Positions 1-6,173 are shown, counted from the first letter of the stretch. The stretch is 6,638 nt of DNA from Komagataeibacter kakiaceti JCM 25156 (GCF_000613305.1 NZ_BAIO01000105.1:1-6638); one strand, 5' to 3'. Made by a program: numbers and translations. The notes: generated from the letters alone by a model not told the origin.

Positions 1-498
1 GATCCCGCCGCTGCCGCCGGGGCCGGTGACGCCGCGATCGCGCGCTTTGACCGCCTGCGCTACGCCAAGGGCAAGACGCACGTGGCCGACATGCGCGGCA
101 AGCTCCAGCGCACCATGCAAAAGCACGCCGCCGTGTTCCGCAACACCGAAAGCCTTGCGCAGGGTGTCGAGAAGATCAAGGAAATCTGGGGCGAACTGCC
201 CGATATCTCGATCAATGACCGTTCGCTGATCTGGAACAGCGACCTTATGGAAGCGCTCGAGTTCGAGAACCTGCTGGCCAACGCCACCGTCACGATGGCG
301 GGTGCCGAAGCACGCCACGAAAGCCGCGGCGCCCAGGCGCATGACGACTATCCCGACCGTGACGACAAGAACTGGATGAAGCACACCGTCGCCCACATGA
401 CAGACAAGGGTGACGTCACGCTAAGCTACCGCCCCGTGCACATGAAAACGCTGACCAACGATGTGCAGGTCTTCCCCCCCAAGAAGCGCGTCTACTGA
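1..498 (+). CDS. sdhA: Succinate dehydrogenase flavoprotein subunit, C-terminal part (5' truncated by window edge)
   Basis: SdhA is the FAD-bearing catalytic subunit of respiratory complex II. It oxidises succinate to fumarate on the cytoplasmic face of the inner membrane and passes electrons to SdhB. Reading frame 1 is open from the first base to the TGA at 496-498, giving about 165 residues of the C-terminal helical and capping region. Recognisable signatures are the helix around MRGKLQRTMQKHAAVFR, the LMEALEFENLL segment, the family hallmark ESRGA followed by DYPDRDDKNWMKHT, and a tail ending in KKRVY. The FAD-binding and substrate-binding parts lie outside the window. The gene is followed after 26 nt by sdhB, the usual order. 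An oddity is the conserved stretch usually read RGAHAR, which here is RGAQAH. Identification is firm because of these motifs and the sdhB neighbour. Confidence 0.96.
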   Translation, partial: DPAAAAGAGDAAIARFDRLRYAKGKTHVADMRGKLQRTMQKHAAVFRNTESLAQGVEKIKEIWGELPDISINDRSLIWNSDLMEALEFENLLANATVTMAGAEARHESRGAQAHDDYPDRDDKNWMKHTVAHMTDKGDVTLSYRPVHMKTLTNDVQVFPPKKRVY

Positions 499-510
499 CG
501 TAACGGCGGA

Positions 511-516
511 AAAGGA
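511..516 (+). promoter_or_regulatory. Ribosome binding site of sdhB
   Basis: A purine-rich AAAGGA lies 8 nt before the ATG at 525, inside the 26-nt sdhA-sdhB spacer. It supports that ATG as the sdhB start and separate initiation of sdhB on the shared message. Confidence 0.7.
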
Positions 517-524
517 ACGAGACG

Positions 525-1307
525 ATGGTCGAATTCAGACTGCCAAAGAACAGCACCGTGGGCAAAGGCCGCACCTTTCCGGCCCCCACCGGCGCTACCA
601 ATGTCAAAACCTTCCGGATCTATCGCTGGTCTCCGGATGATGGCAACAACCCCGTGGTCGATACCTACGAGATTGATCTGGACCGCATCGGGCCGATGGT
701 GCTCGACGCGCTGATCCACATCAAGAACGACATCGACTCCACCCTGACGTTCCGGCGTTCCTGCCGCGAGGGAATCTGCGGTTCCTGCGCCATGAACATC
801 GCGGGGGAAAACACGCTGGCCTGCCTCAAGCCCATCAGGGATATTGAGGGCGACATCGCGATTTACCCGCTGCCGCATATGCCGATCATCAAGGATCTGG
901 TGCCGGATCTGGACGGGGCGTATGCCCAGCTCCGCTCGATCGAGCCGTGGCTCAAATCCGACACCGCGCCGCCGCCGGACGCCGAACGCCGCCAGAGCAT
1001 CGAGGAGCGCGCGGAACTCGATGGCATGTGGGAGTGCATCCTGTGCTTCTGCTGCTCGACATCGTGCCCGTCCTACTGGTGGAACGGGGACCGCTATCTT
1101 GGCCCCGCGACGCTGCTGGCCGCCTATCGCTGGATTGCCGACAGCCGCGACGAACATGCGGGCGACCGGCTGGACGCGCTGGAAGATCCGCTCAAGCTCT
1201 ATGCCTGCCGCACGATCATGAACTGCACCCAGACCTGCCCCAAGGGCCTGAACCCTGCCCGCGCCATTGGCCGGATCAAGGAACTGCAGCTTGAACGCAA
1301 GGTGTAA
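525..1307 (+). CDS. sdhB: Succinate dehydrogenase iron-sulfur subunit
   Basis: SdhB carries electrons from the SdhA flavin through three iron-sulfur clusters to ubiquinone in complex II. The protein has 260 residues, the normal family length. The N-terminal ferredoxin-like domain holds the [2Fe-2S] ligands C80, C85, C88 and C100 in [12 protein letters not shown]. The C-terminal domain holds ligands for [4Fe-4S] (C171, C174, C177, C238) and [3Fe-4S] (C181, C228, C234), in [16 protein letters not shown] and [17 protein letters not shown]. The assignment of each Cys to a cluster follows alignment with E. coli SdhB. Near the quinone site P182, W185/W186 and I231 are kept. The residue after C228 is Arg, where E. 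coli SdhB has His207 and the usual motif is CHxIMNC. The ATG has an AAAGGA 8 nt upstream. The gene is last in the sdh operon and is followed by a strong terminator. Confidence 0.98.
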   Translation: MVEFRLPKNSTVGKGRTFPAPTGATNVKTFRIYRWSPDDGNNPVVDTYEIDLDRIGPMVLDALIHIKNDIDSTLTFRRSCREGICGSCAMNIAGENTLACLKPIRDIEGDIAIYPLPHMPIIKDLVPDLDGAYAQLRSIEPWLKSDTAPPPDAERRQSIEERAELDGMWECILCFCCSTSCPSYWWNGDRYLGPATLLAAYRWIADSRDEHAGDRLDALEDPLKLYACRTIMNCTQTCPKGLNPARAIGRIKELQLERKV

Positions 1308-1339
1308 CACCCTGTTTCGCCATTCATGATTGACGGATG

Positions 1340-1372
1340 AGGCGCCGGATGTGAAAACTCCGGCGCCTTTTT
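1340..1372 (+). terminator. Rho-independent terminator of the sdh operon
   Basis: A perfect 10-bp GC-rich stem, AGGCGCCGGA (1340-1349) with TCCGGCGCCT (1359-1368), encloses a 9-nt loop and ends in five T residues (1368-1372). It begins 33 nt after the sdhB stop codon. It separates sdh transcription from the phosphatase gene downstream. Confidence 0.9.
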
Positions 1373-1403
1373 CGTATCTGCTCCATCTGAAAGGACATGG
1401 CCG

Positions 1404-2066
1404 GTGTTTGAGGGAAACCTGTCCACCATCGCCGGCCGAAGCCGCGCATGGATCGACAGCCTGTTTGTTGACCATGCCATATTGCGCCAGACATGGACCA
1501 ACTTCCGTGTGGTCATTCCCGGCCGCGTCTATCGCTGCAACCATCCCACACCATGGCGGCTGCGGCTTGCGGTGCGCCGCCATGGGCTGAAAACCCTGGT
1601 CAACCTGCGCGGGCAGCGCAAATGCGGATCCGACGTCCTGTCGCGGGAGGCGGCGCACAGGATCGGCCTGCACCATATCGACATGGCGTTTGAAAGCCGC
1701 AATGCCCCGCACAAGGACCGGATCGAACGATTCGAGCGGATTTACCGCGACATCCGTTTTCCCATGCTCATGCACTGCAAATCCGGCGCGGACCGTACCG
1801 GGCTGGCGGCGGGCCTTGTCATCCTGTTCGAAGGCGGCACGGCGAAGGAGGCCCTGCGCCAGCTTTCATGGAGGAACGGGCATTTCAACACATCCCGCAC
1901 CGGGGTGCTCGATGCGTTTTTCCTGCGTTATCAGGCGGAAGCGGAGGGGCGTCTGCCCTTCATGGACTGGGTGCGCACCGAATATGACGAGGAACGCCTG
2001 CGCGCCGATTTCCGGGCGGGCAGGCTTGCATCCTTCATGACCGATCAGGTCCTGCGGCGGGAATAG
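1404..2066 (+). CDS. Tyrosine / dual-specificity phosphatase-like protein (CX5R superfamily)
   Basis: The 220-residue soluble protein carries the cysteine-phosphatase signature HCKSGADRTG, with nucleophile C125 and phosphate-binding R131 in the CX5R P-loop, followed by Thr-Gly. An upstream VNLRG strand (residues 67-70) and D93 in HIDM, a possible general acid, fit the fold of bacterial tyrosine/dual-specificity phosphatases of the kind often labelled 'fused DSP-PTPase/NAD kinase-like' or Siw14-like. The substrate is unknown and could be phosphoprotein, inositol phosphate or a sugar phosphate. There is no signal peptide or membrane segment. The start is GTG at 1404, chosen because GAAAGGA at 1389-1395 sits 8 nt upstream. 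The gene stands alone after the sdh terminator and converges on the XRE gene, so context gives no pathway. The superfamily is confident; the biological role is not. Confidence 0.85.
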   Translation: MFEGNLSTIAGRSRAWIDSLFVDHAILRQTWTNFRVVIPGRVYRCNHPTPWRLRLAVRRHGLKTLVNLRGQRKCGSDVLSREAAHRIGLHHIDMAFESRNAPHKDRIERFERIYRDIRFPMLMHCKSGADRTGLAAGLVILFEGGTAKEALRQLSWRNGHFNTSRTGVLDAFFLRYQAEAEGRLPFMDWVRTEYDEERLRADFRAGRLASFMTDQVLRRE

Positions 2067-2073
2067 CCCCGCC

Positions 2074-2544
2074 TCAGTTCGCGCTCATGGAACGGACGAG
2101 ATCCAGCACGCGACGGCGCGTACCACTATCCTCGATACCGTAATACGCGCGGACCAGTTCAATGGTCTCGCGGCGTGAAAGCAGGGTCAGGTCATCGGGC
2201 TGGGCCGATGGCAGGGCGCATTGCACGGCCGGGTCGGTGGGCACCGGCCCATCGGGCGCGGCCATGCCCGCGACATTGCCCGCATCGGGTGCGGTGTCCC
2301 CCTGCTCGGACAGTCCCTCAAAAAAGAAGGCCACCGGCACGCCCAGCACAACCGCCAGATCGTACAGGCGCGACGCACCGACACGGTTCCTGCCCCGTTC
2401 ATATTTCTGGATCTGCTGGAATGTCAGCCCCAAAGCAGTCCCCAACCGTTCCTGGGACATACCCAGCAACGTGCGACGCAGCCGGATACGATTGCCTACA
2501 TGCACATCTACCGGATTGGAGGTTGCAAGCAGTTTTCCGGTCAC
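2074..2544 (-). CDS. XRE-family helix-turn-helix transcriptional regulator (PraR-like)
   Basis: This is a cytoplasmic DNA-binding regulator. With the GTG start it has 156 residues. Residues about 13-78 form a Cro/C1 HTH domain ([18 protein letters not shown], then a recognition-helix region with [20 protein letters not shown], ending [10 protein letters not shown]). Residues 79-118 are a low-complexity Ala/Pro/Asp-rich linker, and 119-154 a helical tail ([16 protein letters not shown]...[11 protein letters not shown]). The same layout is known in alphaproteobacterial regulators such as rhizobial PraR, often encoded just after lnt, as here. The start is uncertain. A TTG at 2587-2589 would add 15 residues. 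GTG at 2542-2544 is preferred because homologues begin shortly before the VDVHVG motif and AGGAAAGG lies upstream (2558-2565), although 13 nt away. The target genes cannot be inferred. Confidence 0.88.
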   Translation of the reverse strand: MTGKLLATSNPVDVHVGNRIRLRRTLLGMSQERLGTALGLTFQQIQKYERGRNRVGASRLYDLAVVLGVPVAFFFEGLSEQGDTAPDAGNVAGMAAPDGPVPTDPAVQCALPSAQPDDLTLLSRRETIELVRAYYGIEDSGTRRRVLDLVRSMSAN

Positions 2545-2646
2545 AATAATGGCGTTACCTTTCCTGATCGGTATGAGGGGCCAATTCAAAAAATGACGAC
2601 AGAGGCAATGAGACTGAGGATGTTAATCCTTTTTAAATCATTCCCT

Positions 2647-2675
2647 GTTATAATACACTCGTAATTATCCGTCAT
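2647..2675 (-). promoter_or_regulatory. Candidate sigma70-type promoter for the XRE regulator gene
   Basis: Read on the minus strand, ATGACG (forward 2670-2675, 4 of 6 consensus positions) is followed by exactly 17 nt and then TATAAC (forward 2647-2652, 5 of 6). Transcription would begin near 2640, about 50 nt before the TTG and 95 nt before the GTG start of the XRE gene. It lies in a local AT-rich stretch. This is inference from the sequence only. Confidence 0.45.
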
Positions 2676-2744
2676 ACCGGAACAGACAAAGCGGGACCGG
2701 CACAAAAATCATGCCATGCGCCGGAATACGCGATGGAGTCGGAA

Positions 2745-2773
2745 AAATTCATGTATTTAAAATGCATGAATTT
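2745..2773 (-). terminator. AT-rich inverted repeat, possible terminator downstream of lnt
   Basis: AAATTCATG (2745-2753) and CATGAATTT (2765-2773) are perfect 9-bp arms around an 11-nt centre that can itself pair partly (T-G, A-T, T-A, T-A). On the minus strand the second arm runs into five T residues (2747-2743). It lies 29-57 nt past the lnt stop codon, where a terminator is expected. The stem is AT-rich and so weaker than a classical terminator. It could instead be a protein-binding palindrome. Confidence 0.4.
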
Positions 2774-2801
2774 GGGTCCGGGTCAATAAAACGGATTTTT
2801 C

Positions 2802-4340
2802 CTAGGCCGTACCGCGCAGCACCCGGCCGTACCACAGCCCCGCAAGACCCGTCAGCAGGGCCAGCAACAGCGGGATCAGGCGGCCATAACGGCCAAAAAG
2901 CGTACAGGGCAGGGCATCGGGCAGGGTATGGACAAGCACCCCCTGCCGGTTCCAGCCCAGACGCGCCAGTTCATGGCCGCGCCCGTCAAACACAGCCGAA
3001 ATACCGGTATTGGCGGCGCGGGCCACGGGAATCCCCTCCTCCACCGCGCGCAGGCGGACCGCGGCAAGATGCTGGCGCGGACCGGCGCTGTTGCCGTACC
3101 AGGCGTCATTGGTGCTGTTCATGAGCCAATCCGGCCGGTCATGGGCATCGACCACCTGACCTGAGAAGATCACCTCGTAACAGATCAGCGGGCCAACCGG
3201 GGGAATACCGGGCAGATGCCACGTGCTTACGTTCGGGCCGGGCGTCATGCCATCCCCCGGCACGACATGGAAGGGCAGGAAAGCGGGCTGATACTCACCA
3301 AAGGGCACCAGATGCGCCTTGTCATAAATGGCGGCGGCATGTCCGTCGGGGGGAAGAAGCGCCGCCATGCTGTTGCGCCAGTGGCGGTCTTCCGCCCAGC
3401 GCACGGTGCCGATAATGCCCGCCGCAGCCCCCGCCCCGGCCTGCGCGATCATGGGCCGGGCGATGTCATCTTCCAGAAGCAGCCCCGGAAAAGCCGATTC
3501 CGGCCACGCGAAAACAACGGGCCGCCCGTCCGATTCCCGCAGGGCCTGCGTCACGCCCTGCCGGGTCAGGGCAAGATAGCGGCGGAAAATCGCGACATCG
3601 GAACTGCCGGTAATCTTGTCCGTCTCGGGCACATTGCCCTGCACCAGCACAACCTCCGGGTTATGCCGATAGGTGTCATGCGTGCTGGTCAGGCGCAGGG
3701 CGCCGCTGGCCACCCACGCCACCATCACCGCAAGGCAGGCCAGCCGCCCCGCCCGTGCGTAGAGCGGCGCCAGCGACAGCAGGCAGGTCAGCAGGGTCAG
3801 GCCATCCACGCCGATCCATGCGGCGGGCTGGATCATGACATCCCCGGCCAGACCGGGGAACTCCCACACACTGCCCGGCGGGTTCCACGGGAAACCACTG
3901 AACACGAACACCCGCGCCATGTCCGTGATCGTCCACAGGGCCGCAAGCGCCAGAAGCCGCCCGGTTCCACGGGGGACCAGCCTGCTCAGCCCCGCTGTCA
4001 GCGCGCTCAGCGGCGCGAGGATGACCGCGCAGCCCGGTGACGCCAGCGGCACCAGCCACCAGAAATCATCCGCCCGGATCAGAATGGCGTACATCAGCCA
4101 GTACAGGCCGACCGTATACAGCCCCATCGCGAACATGAAGCCGCGCCGGGCGGCCTCCCGCCAGTCCGCCGCGCTGTCAATCGCGCGCGCAAGCAGGCAG
4201 AACGCGACCGGCAGCACCACAACCAGATGCAACGGTGGGAAGGCCAGGGCGTACACGCCCCCCGCCAGCGCCATGACGAGATCCGCCCGCCACCCGCGCA
4301 GGCGCGACAGCTTCATGTAATTCTCGTACAGAAACATCAT
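2802..4340 (-). CDS. lnt: Apolipoprotein N-acyltransferase
   Basis: Lnt is an inner-membrane enzyme that transfers a fatty acyl chain from phospholipid to the N-terminal cysteine of diacylglyceryl-lipoproteins, the last step of lipoprotein maturation. The 512-residue length is normal. Hydrophobic segments cover roughly residues 20-51, 67-88, 96-120, 127-148 and 180-213, with a last membrane span near 485-505. The signature SGFPWNPPG is at 148-156. The periplasmic nitrilase-like domain (about 228-475) holds the triad E281 (AWPES), K341 (YDKAHLVPFGEY) and C387 (LICYE), plus E349 and E389, matching E. coli E267, K335, C387, E343 and E389. The start ATG at 4338-4340 has no clear Shine-Dalgarno; a second ATG follows directly, and M9 (codon 4314-4316) is also plausible. 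The gene lies 36 nt after olsB and is probably cotranscribed with it. Confidence 0.96.
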   Translation of the reverse strand: MMFLYENYMKLSRLRGWRADLVMALAGGVYALAFPPLHLVVVLPVAFCLLARAIDSAADWREAARRGFMFAMGLYTVGLYWLMYAILIRADDFWWLVPLASPGCAVILAPLSALTAGLSRLVPRGTGRLLALAALWTITDMARVFVFSGFPWNPPGSVWEFPGLAGDVMIQPAAWIGVDGLTLLTCLLSLAPLYARAGRLACLAVMVAWVASGALRLTSTHDTYRHNPEVVLVQGNVPETDKITGSSDVAIFRRYLALTRQGVTQALRESDGRPVVFAWPESAFPGLLLEDDIARPMIAQAGAGAAAGIIGTVRWAEDRHWRNSMAALLPPDGHAAAIYDKAHLVPFGEYQPAFLPFHVVPGDGMTPGPNVSTWHLPGIPPVGPLICYEVIFSGQVVDAHDRPDWLMNSTNDAWYGNSAGPRQHLAAVRLRAVEEGIPVARAANTGISAVFDGRGHELARLGWNRQGVLVHTLPDALPCTLFGRYGRLIPLLLALLTGLAGLWYGRVLRGTA

Positions 4341-4376
4341 GAAGCGCCGTATTCCGCTCTTGCTCCGCCCGCCGGA

Positions 4377-5222
4377 CTAGTCCAGCGCGTCACGCAGGCG
4401 GCGTTCGTAATGACGGTAGTACTTGTCGGCCAGCAGTTCGCTCTTGACCAGAACCGCAACATCGGTGGTGTTGAACTGCGCATCGATCACCGCGCCATCA
4501 CCCACATAGCCACCCAGGCGCAGGTAGCCCTTTATCAGCGGGGGCAGGCGGGCGAGCGACCGGCGGTGGTCGATCAGTTGCGGGTCCGCGCGCAGCATTT
4601 CCACCCGCCGCTCCGCCAGCGCCCTGACCCGCAGCGCCGGGGGCGCGAGGTGGTTATGGTAGAGATAGGTCAGTTCATCCGACAGGGCGTCGGGGTCGGT
4701 GCCGGGCAGGCTGGCGCACCCGAACAGCACATCAATCCGGTGCAGGAAGATATAGGAGGCAATACCGCGCCACAGCAGTTGCATGGCCGCGCGGCCCCGG
4801 TATTCCCGGTCCACGCACGACCGCCCGACTTCCAGCAGGCGGCCGGGAAATTCGGTCAGGGGCGAGATGTCATATTCGCTGGAGGAATAGAACCGGCCCA
4901 GCTTTTTCGCCGCGTCACCCTGCATGAGGCGATAGGTGCCCACGACCCCCTTCGCCCCGGATGAAATGGCGTGGTCGATCACCAGAAGGTGATCGGCATA
5001 TTCATCGAATTCATCCACATCGCGCCGCAGCCGGGCGGTGCGGGAATCGGGGCGGGCGCCCATTTCCTCGTAAAAAACCCGGTAACGCAGCGCCTGGGCG
5101 GCATCACGCTCTTCCTCGGTCGCGGCGATCCTGACACCCAGATTGCCCCCCCGCAGCTCGGGAAAACCGTTGCGTTCCAGGTCCAGAGTAGAAAGGGACT
5201 GTATGGTTTTCTCAATACTCAA
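4377..5222 (-). CDS. olsB: OlsB-type L-ornithine N(alpha)-acyltransferase (GNAT-like fold)
   Basis: OlsB transfers a 3-hydroxyacyl chain from acyl carrier protein to ornithine, giving lyso-ornithine lipid, the first step of ornithine-lipid synthesis. The protein has 281 residues, typical for the family. Diagnostic segments are LRYRVFYEEMGA (45-56), the acidic DVDEFDEYADHLLV (68-81), VVGTYRLM (93-100), LEVGRSCVDREYRGRAAMQLL (in 130-150), the FGCASLPGTDP region (167-177) and PPLIKGYLRLGGYVGDGAV (in 227-245). The start is TTG at 5220-5222. No in-frame ATG exists near the N-terminus, and this TTG overlaps the fur stop as TTGA. GGAAAGG (5235-5241) lies 12 nt upstream within fur. Translation is probably coupled to fur. 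The partner O-acyltransferase OlsA is not in the window. Remote haemolysin-like acyltransferase relatives share the fold, so the exact acceptor is inferred. Confidence 0.88.
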   Translation of the reverse strand: MSIEKTIQSLSTLDLERNGFPELRGGNLGVRIAATEEERDAAQALRYRVFYEEMGARPDSRTARLRRDVDEFDEYADHLLVIDHAISSGAKGVVGTYRLMQGDAAKKLGRFYSSSEYDISPLTEFPGRLLEVGRSCVDREYRGRAAMQLLWRGIASYIFLHRIDVLFGCASLPGTDPDALSDELTYLYHNHLAPPALRVRALAERRVEMLRADPQLIDHRRSLARLPPLIKGYLRLGGYVGDGAVIDAQFNTTDVAVLVKSELLADKYYRHYERRLRDALD

Positions 5223-5710
5223 GGCTGTGATCTGCCTTTCCGCTCTGTTGGTGCCGCCTGGTCGGTCTGGTCTTGTGACACGTCCGGCAATCTGCGCGCA
5301 AACAGTTCCAGCCGGTGGGAGACAAGGTCAAACCCCAGCTCGGCCGTGATCCTGCGCAGCAGCGCGGCATGCCCGGCATGGGTGAATTCCACCACCTGCC
5401 CGCTTTCCACATCGATCAGGTGGTAGTGATCCCCTTCCTCCGTGGCTTCGTAGCGGGCCCGGCCGCCACCGAAGTCACGCCGCTCGAGAATGCCGTTCTC
5501 TTCCAGCAGGCGCACGGTACGATAGACCGTGGCGACCGAGATCCGTTCATCGAGCGCCGCGGCGCGGCGGTAGAGTTCCTCCACATCCGGGTGGTCATGG
5601 GACTCAGACAGCACACGCGCGATAACGCGGCGCTGGCCGGTCATTTTCAGCCCGCGCTCCGTGCACATACGCTCGATGCGCGATTGCAGTCCGTTACTGT
5701 CTGTTGCCAT
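5219..5710 (-). CDS. fur: Fur-family metal-responsive transcriptional regulator
   Basis: Fur proteins are dimeric cytoplasmic repressors that bind DNA when loaded with Fe(II) or, in some alphaproteobacteria, Mn(II). The protein has 163 residues. A winged helix (about 10-85) includes LKMTGQRRVIARVL, HPDVEELYRR and the recognition region ISVATVYRTVRLLEENG, followed by a dimerisation domain. By alignment with E. coli Fur, one metal site is complete (H40, E88, H95, H97 for H33, E81, H88, H90). The other has D94, Y96, A115 and H132 for H87, D89, E108 and H125. There are no CxxC pairs, as in other alphaproteobacterial Fur/Mur, which argues against Zur or PerR. The tail after residue 140 is polar and perhaps disordered. 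The ATG at 5708-5710 has no visible Shine-Dalgarno. The gene heads the fur-olsB-lnt group; whether it senses iron or manganese is open. Confidence 0.93.
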   Translation of the reverse strand: MATDSNGLQSRIERMCTERGLKMTGQRRVIARVLSESHDHPDVEELYRRAAALDERISVATVYRTVRLLEENGILERRDFGGGRARYEATEEGDHYHLIDVESGQVVEFTHAGHAALLRRITAELGFDLVSHRLELFARRLPDVSQDQTDQAAPTERKGRSQP

Positions 5711-5730
5711 GTTTACGGGCGTAGCCGATC

Positions 5731-5750
5731 ATGTAGATGCTTGTCTACGT
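5731..5750. repeat. Imperfect inverted repeat upstream of fur
   Basis: ATGTAGA (5731-5737) and TCTACGT (5744-5750) form 7-bp arms with one mismatch around 6 nt, centred about 30 nt before the fur ATG in the 58-nt mucR-fur gap. It has no T-run, so it is not a terminator. It does not resemble the classical Fur box. Its position would suit an operator, but no regulator can be named. Confidence 0.35.
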
Positions 5751-5768
5751 TACCATACGACAGGGGGT

Positions 5769-6173
5769 TCAGTCCTCACGTTTCGTGCCGAGACCGATCT
5801 TGCGCGCCAGTGTGGAGCGGTGGCTGGCGTAATTGGGGGCGACCATGGGGTAGTCATGCGGCAGGCCCCAGCGTTCGCGATAATCCTCGGGCGTCATGTT
5901 GTAGGCGGTCTTGAGGTGACGCTTGAGCATCTTGAGCTTCTTCCCGTCTTCCAGGCAGATGATGTAATCAGGGAAGACCGATTTCTTGAGGGGAACCGCC
6001 GGCACCGGCTTTTCCGGCGCGGGTTCCACGCGCCCGAGCGTGGAGATGGCCTCGTAAACCCGGTGAATCAGATCGGGAAGGGTCTCCGCGCTGAGTTCAT
6101 TACGCGATACATAGGCCGAAACGATTTCGGCGGTCAGTTCCCGCACTTCAACTTCCGCAGCTGCATCCGCCAT
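5769..6173 (-). CDS. MucR/Ros-family transcriptional regulator
   Basis: MucR/Ros proteins are small alphaproteobacterial DNA-binding regulators that oligomerise and bind AT-rich sites, controlling exopolysaccharide, motility, virulence or cell-cycle genes. The protein has 134 residues. An N-terminal helical region (about 11-45) corresponds to the oligomerisation part, a Pro-rich linker covers 50-62, and the C-terminal finger-like domain (about 68-128) reads CLEDGKKLKMLKRHL, then NMTPEDYRERWGLPHDYPMVAPNYASHRS. Of the four Ros zinc positions it has C73, D76, H86 and Y91, with A90 beside it, so the site is degenerate. The ATG at 6171-6173 has AGGA (6182-6185) 8 nt upstream. The gene lies 58 nt before fur on the same strand and diverges from the TusA-family gene. 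In cellulose or acetan producers an exopolysaccharide role is tempting but unproven. Confidence 0.92.
   Translation of the reverse strand: MADAAAEVEVRELTAEIVSAYVSRNELSAETLPDLIHRVYEAISTLGRVEPAPEKPVPAVPLKKSVFPDYIICLEDGKKLKMLKRHLKTAYNMTPEDYRERWGLPHDYPMVAPNYASHRSTLARKIGLGTKRED

Noticed and set aside
1330..1335. TTGACG resembling a -35 box before the phosphatase gene
   Set aside because: No TANNNT-like -10 lies at 16-18 nt, and the region downstream is the sdh terminator stem.
492..1775. Open frame of 427 codons on the minus strand across sdhB and the start of the phosphatase gene
   Set aside because: It lies antisense to sdhB, whose cluster-binding cysteines are unmistakable, crosses a strong terminator, and its translation shows no domain. 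Long antisense open frames are expected in high-GC codon-biased DNA.
2056..2073. Hairpin GGCGGG/CCCGCC over the phosphatase stop codon, a possible bidirectional terminator
   Set aside because: The stem is only 6 bp with no T-run on either strand, so it cannot be called an intrinsic terminator.
2649..2654. Perfect TATAAT on the plus strand
   Set aside because: No acceptable -35 lies 16-18 nt upstream, and the only plus-strand frames downstream are antisense to lnt. The overlapping minus-strand site with a 17-nt spacer explains the AT-rich bases better.
2777..2800. Short TCCG/CGGA stem followed by five T residues on the plus strand
   Set aside because: The stem is only 4 bp, and no plus-strand gene ends upstream.
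3216..4040. Open frame of 274 codons on the plus strand inside lnt
   Set aside because: It is fully antisense to lnt with its complete catalytic triad. The product is rich in Arg, Gly, Pro and His with no recognisable fold.
4227..4964. Open frame of 245 codons on the plus strand over olsB
   Set aside because: It is antisense to a well-conserved acyltransferase and has no family-like motif; a codon-bias shadow.
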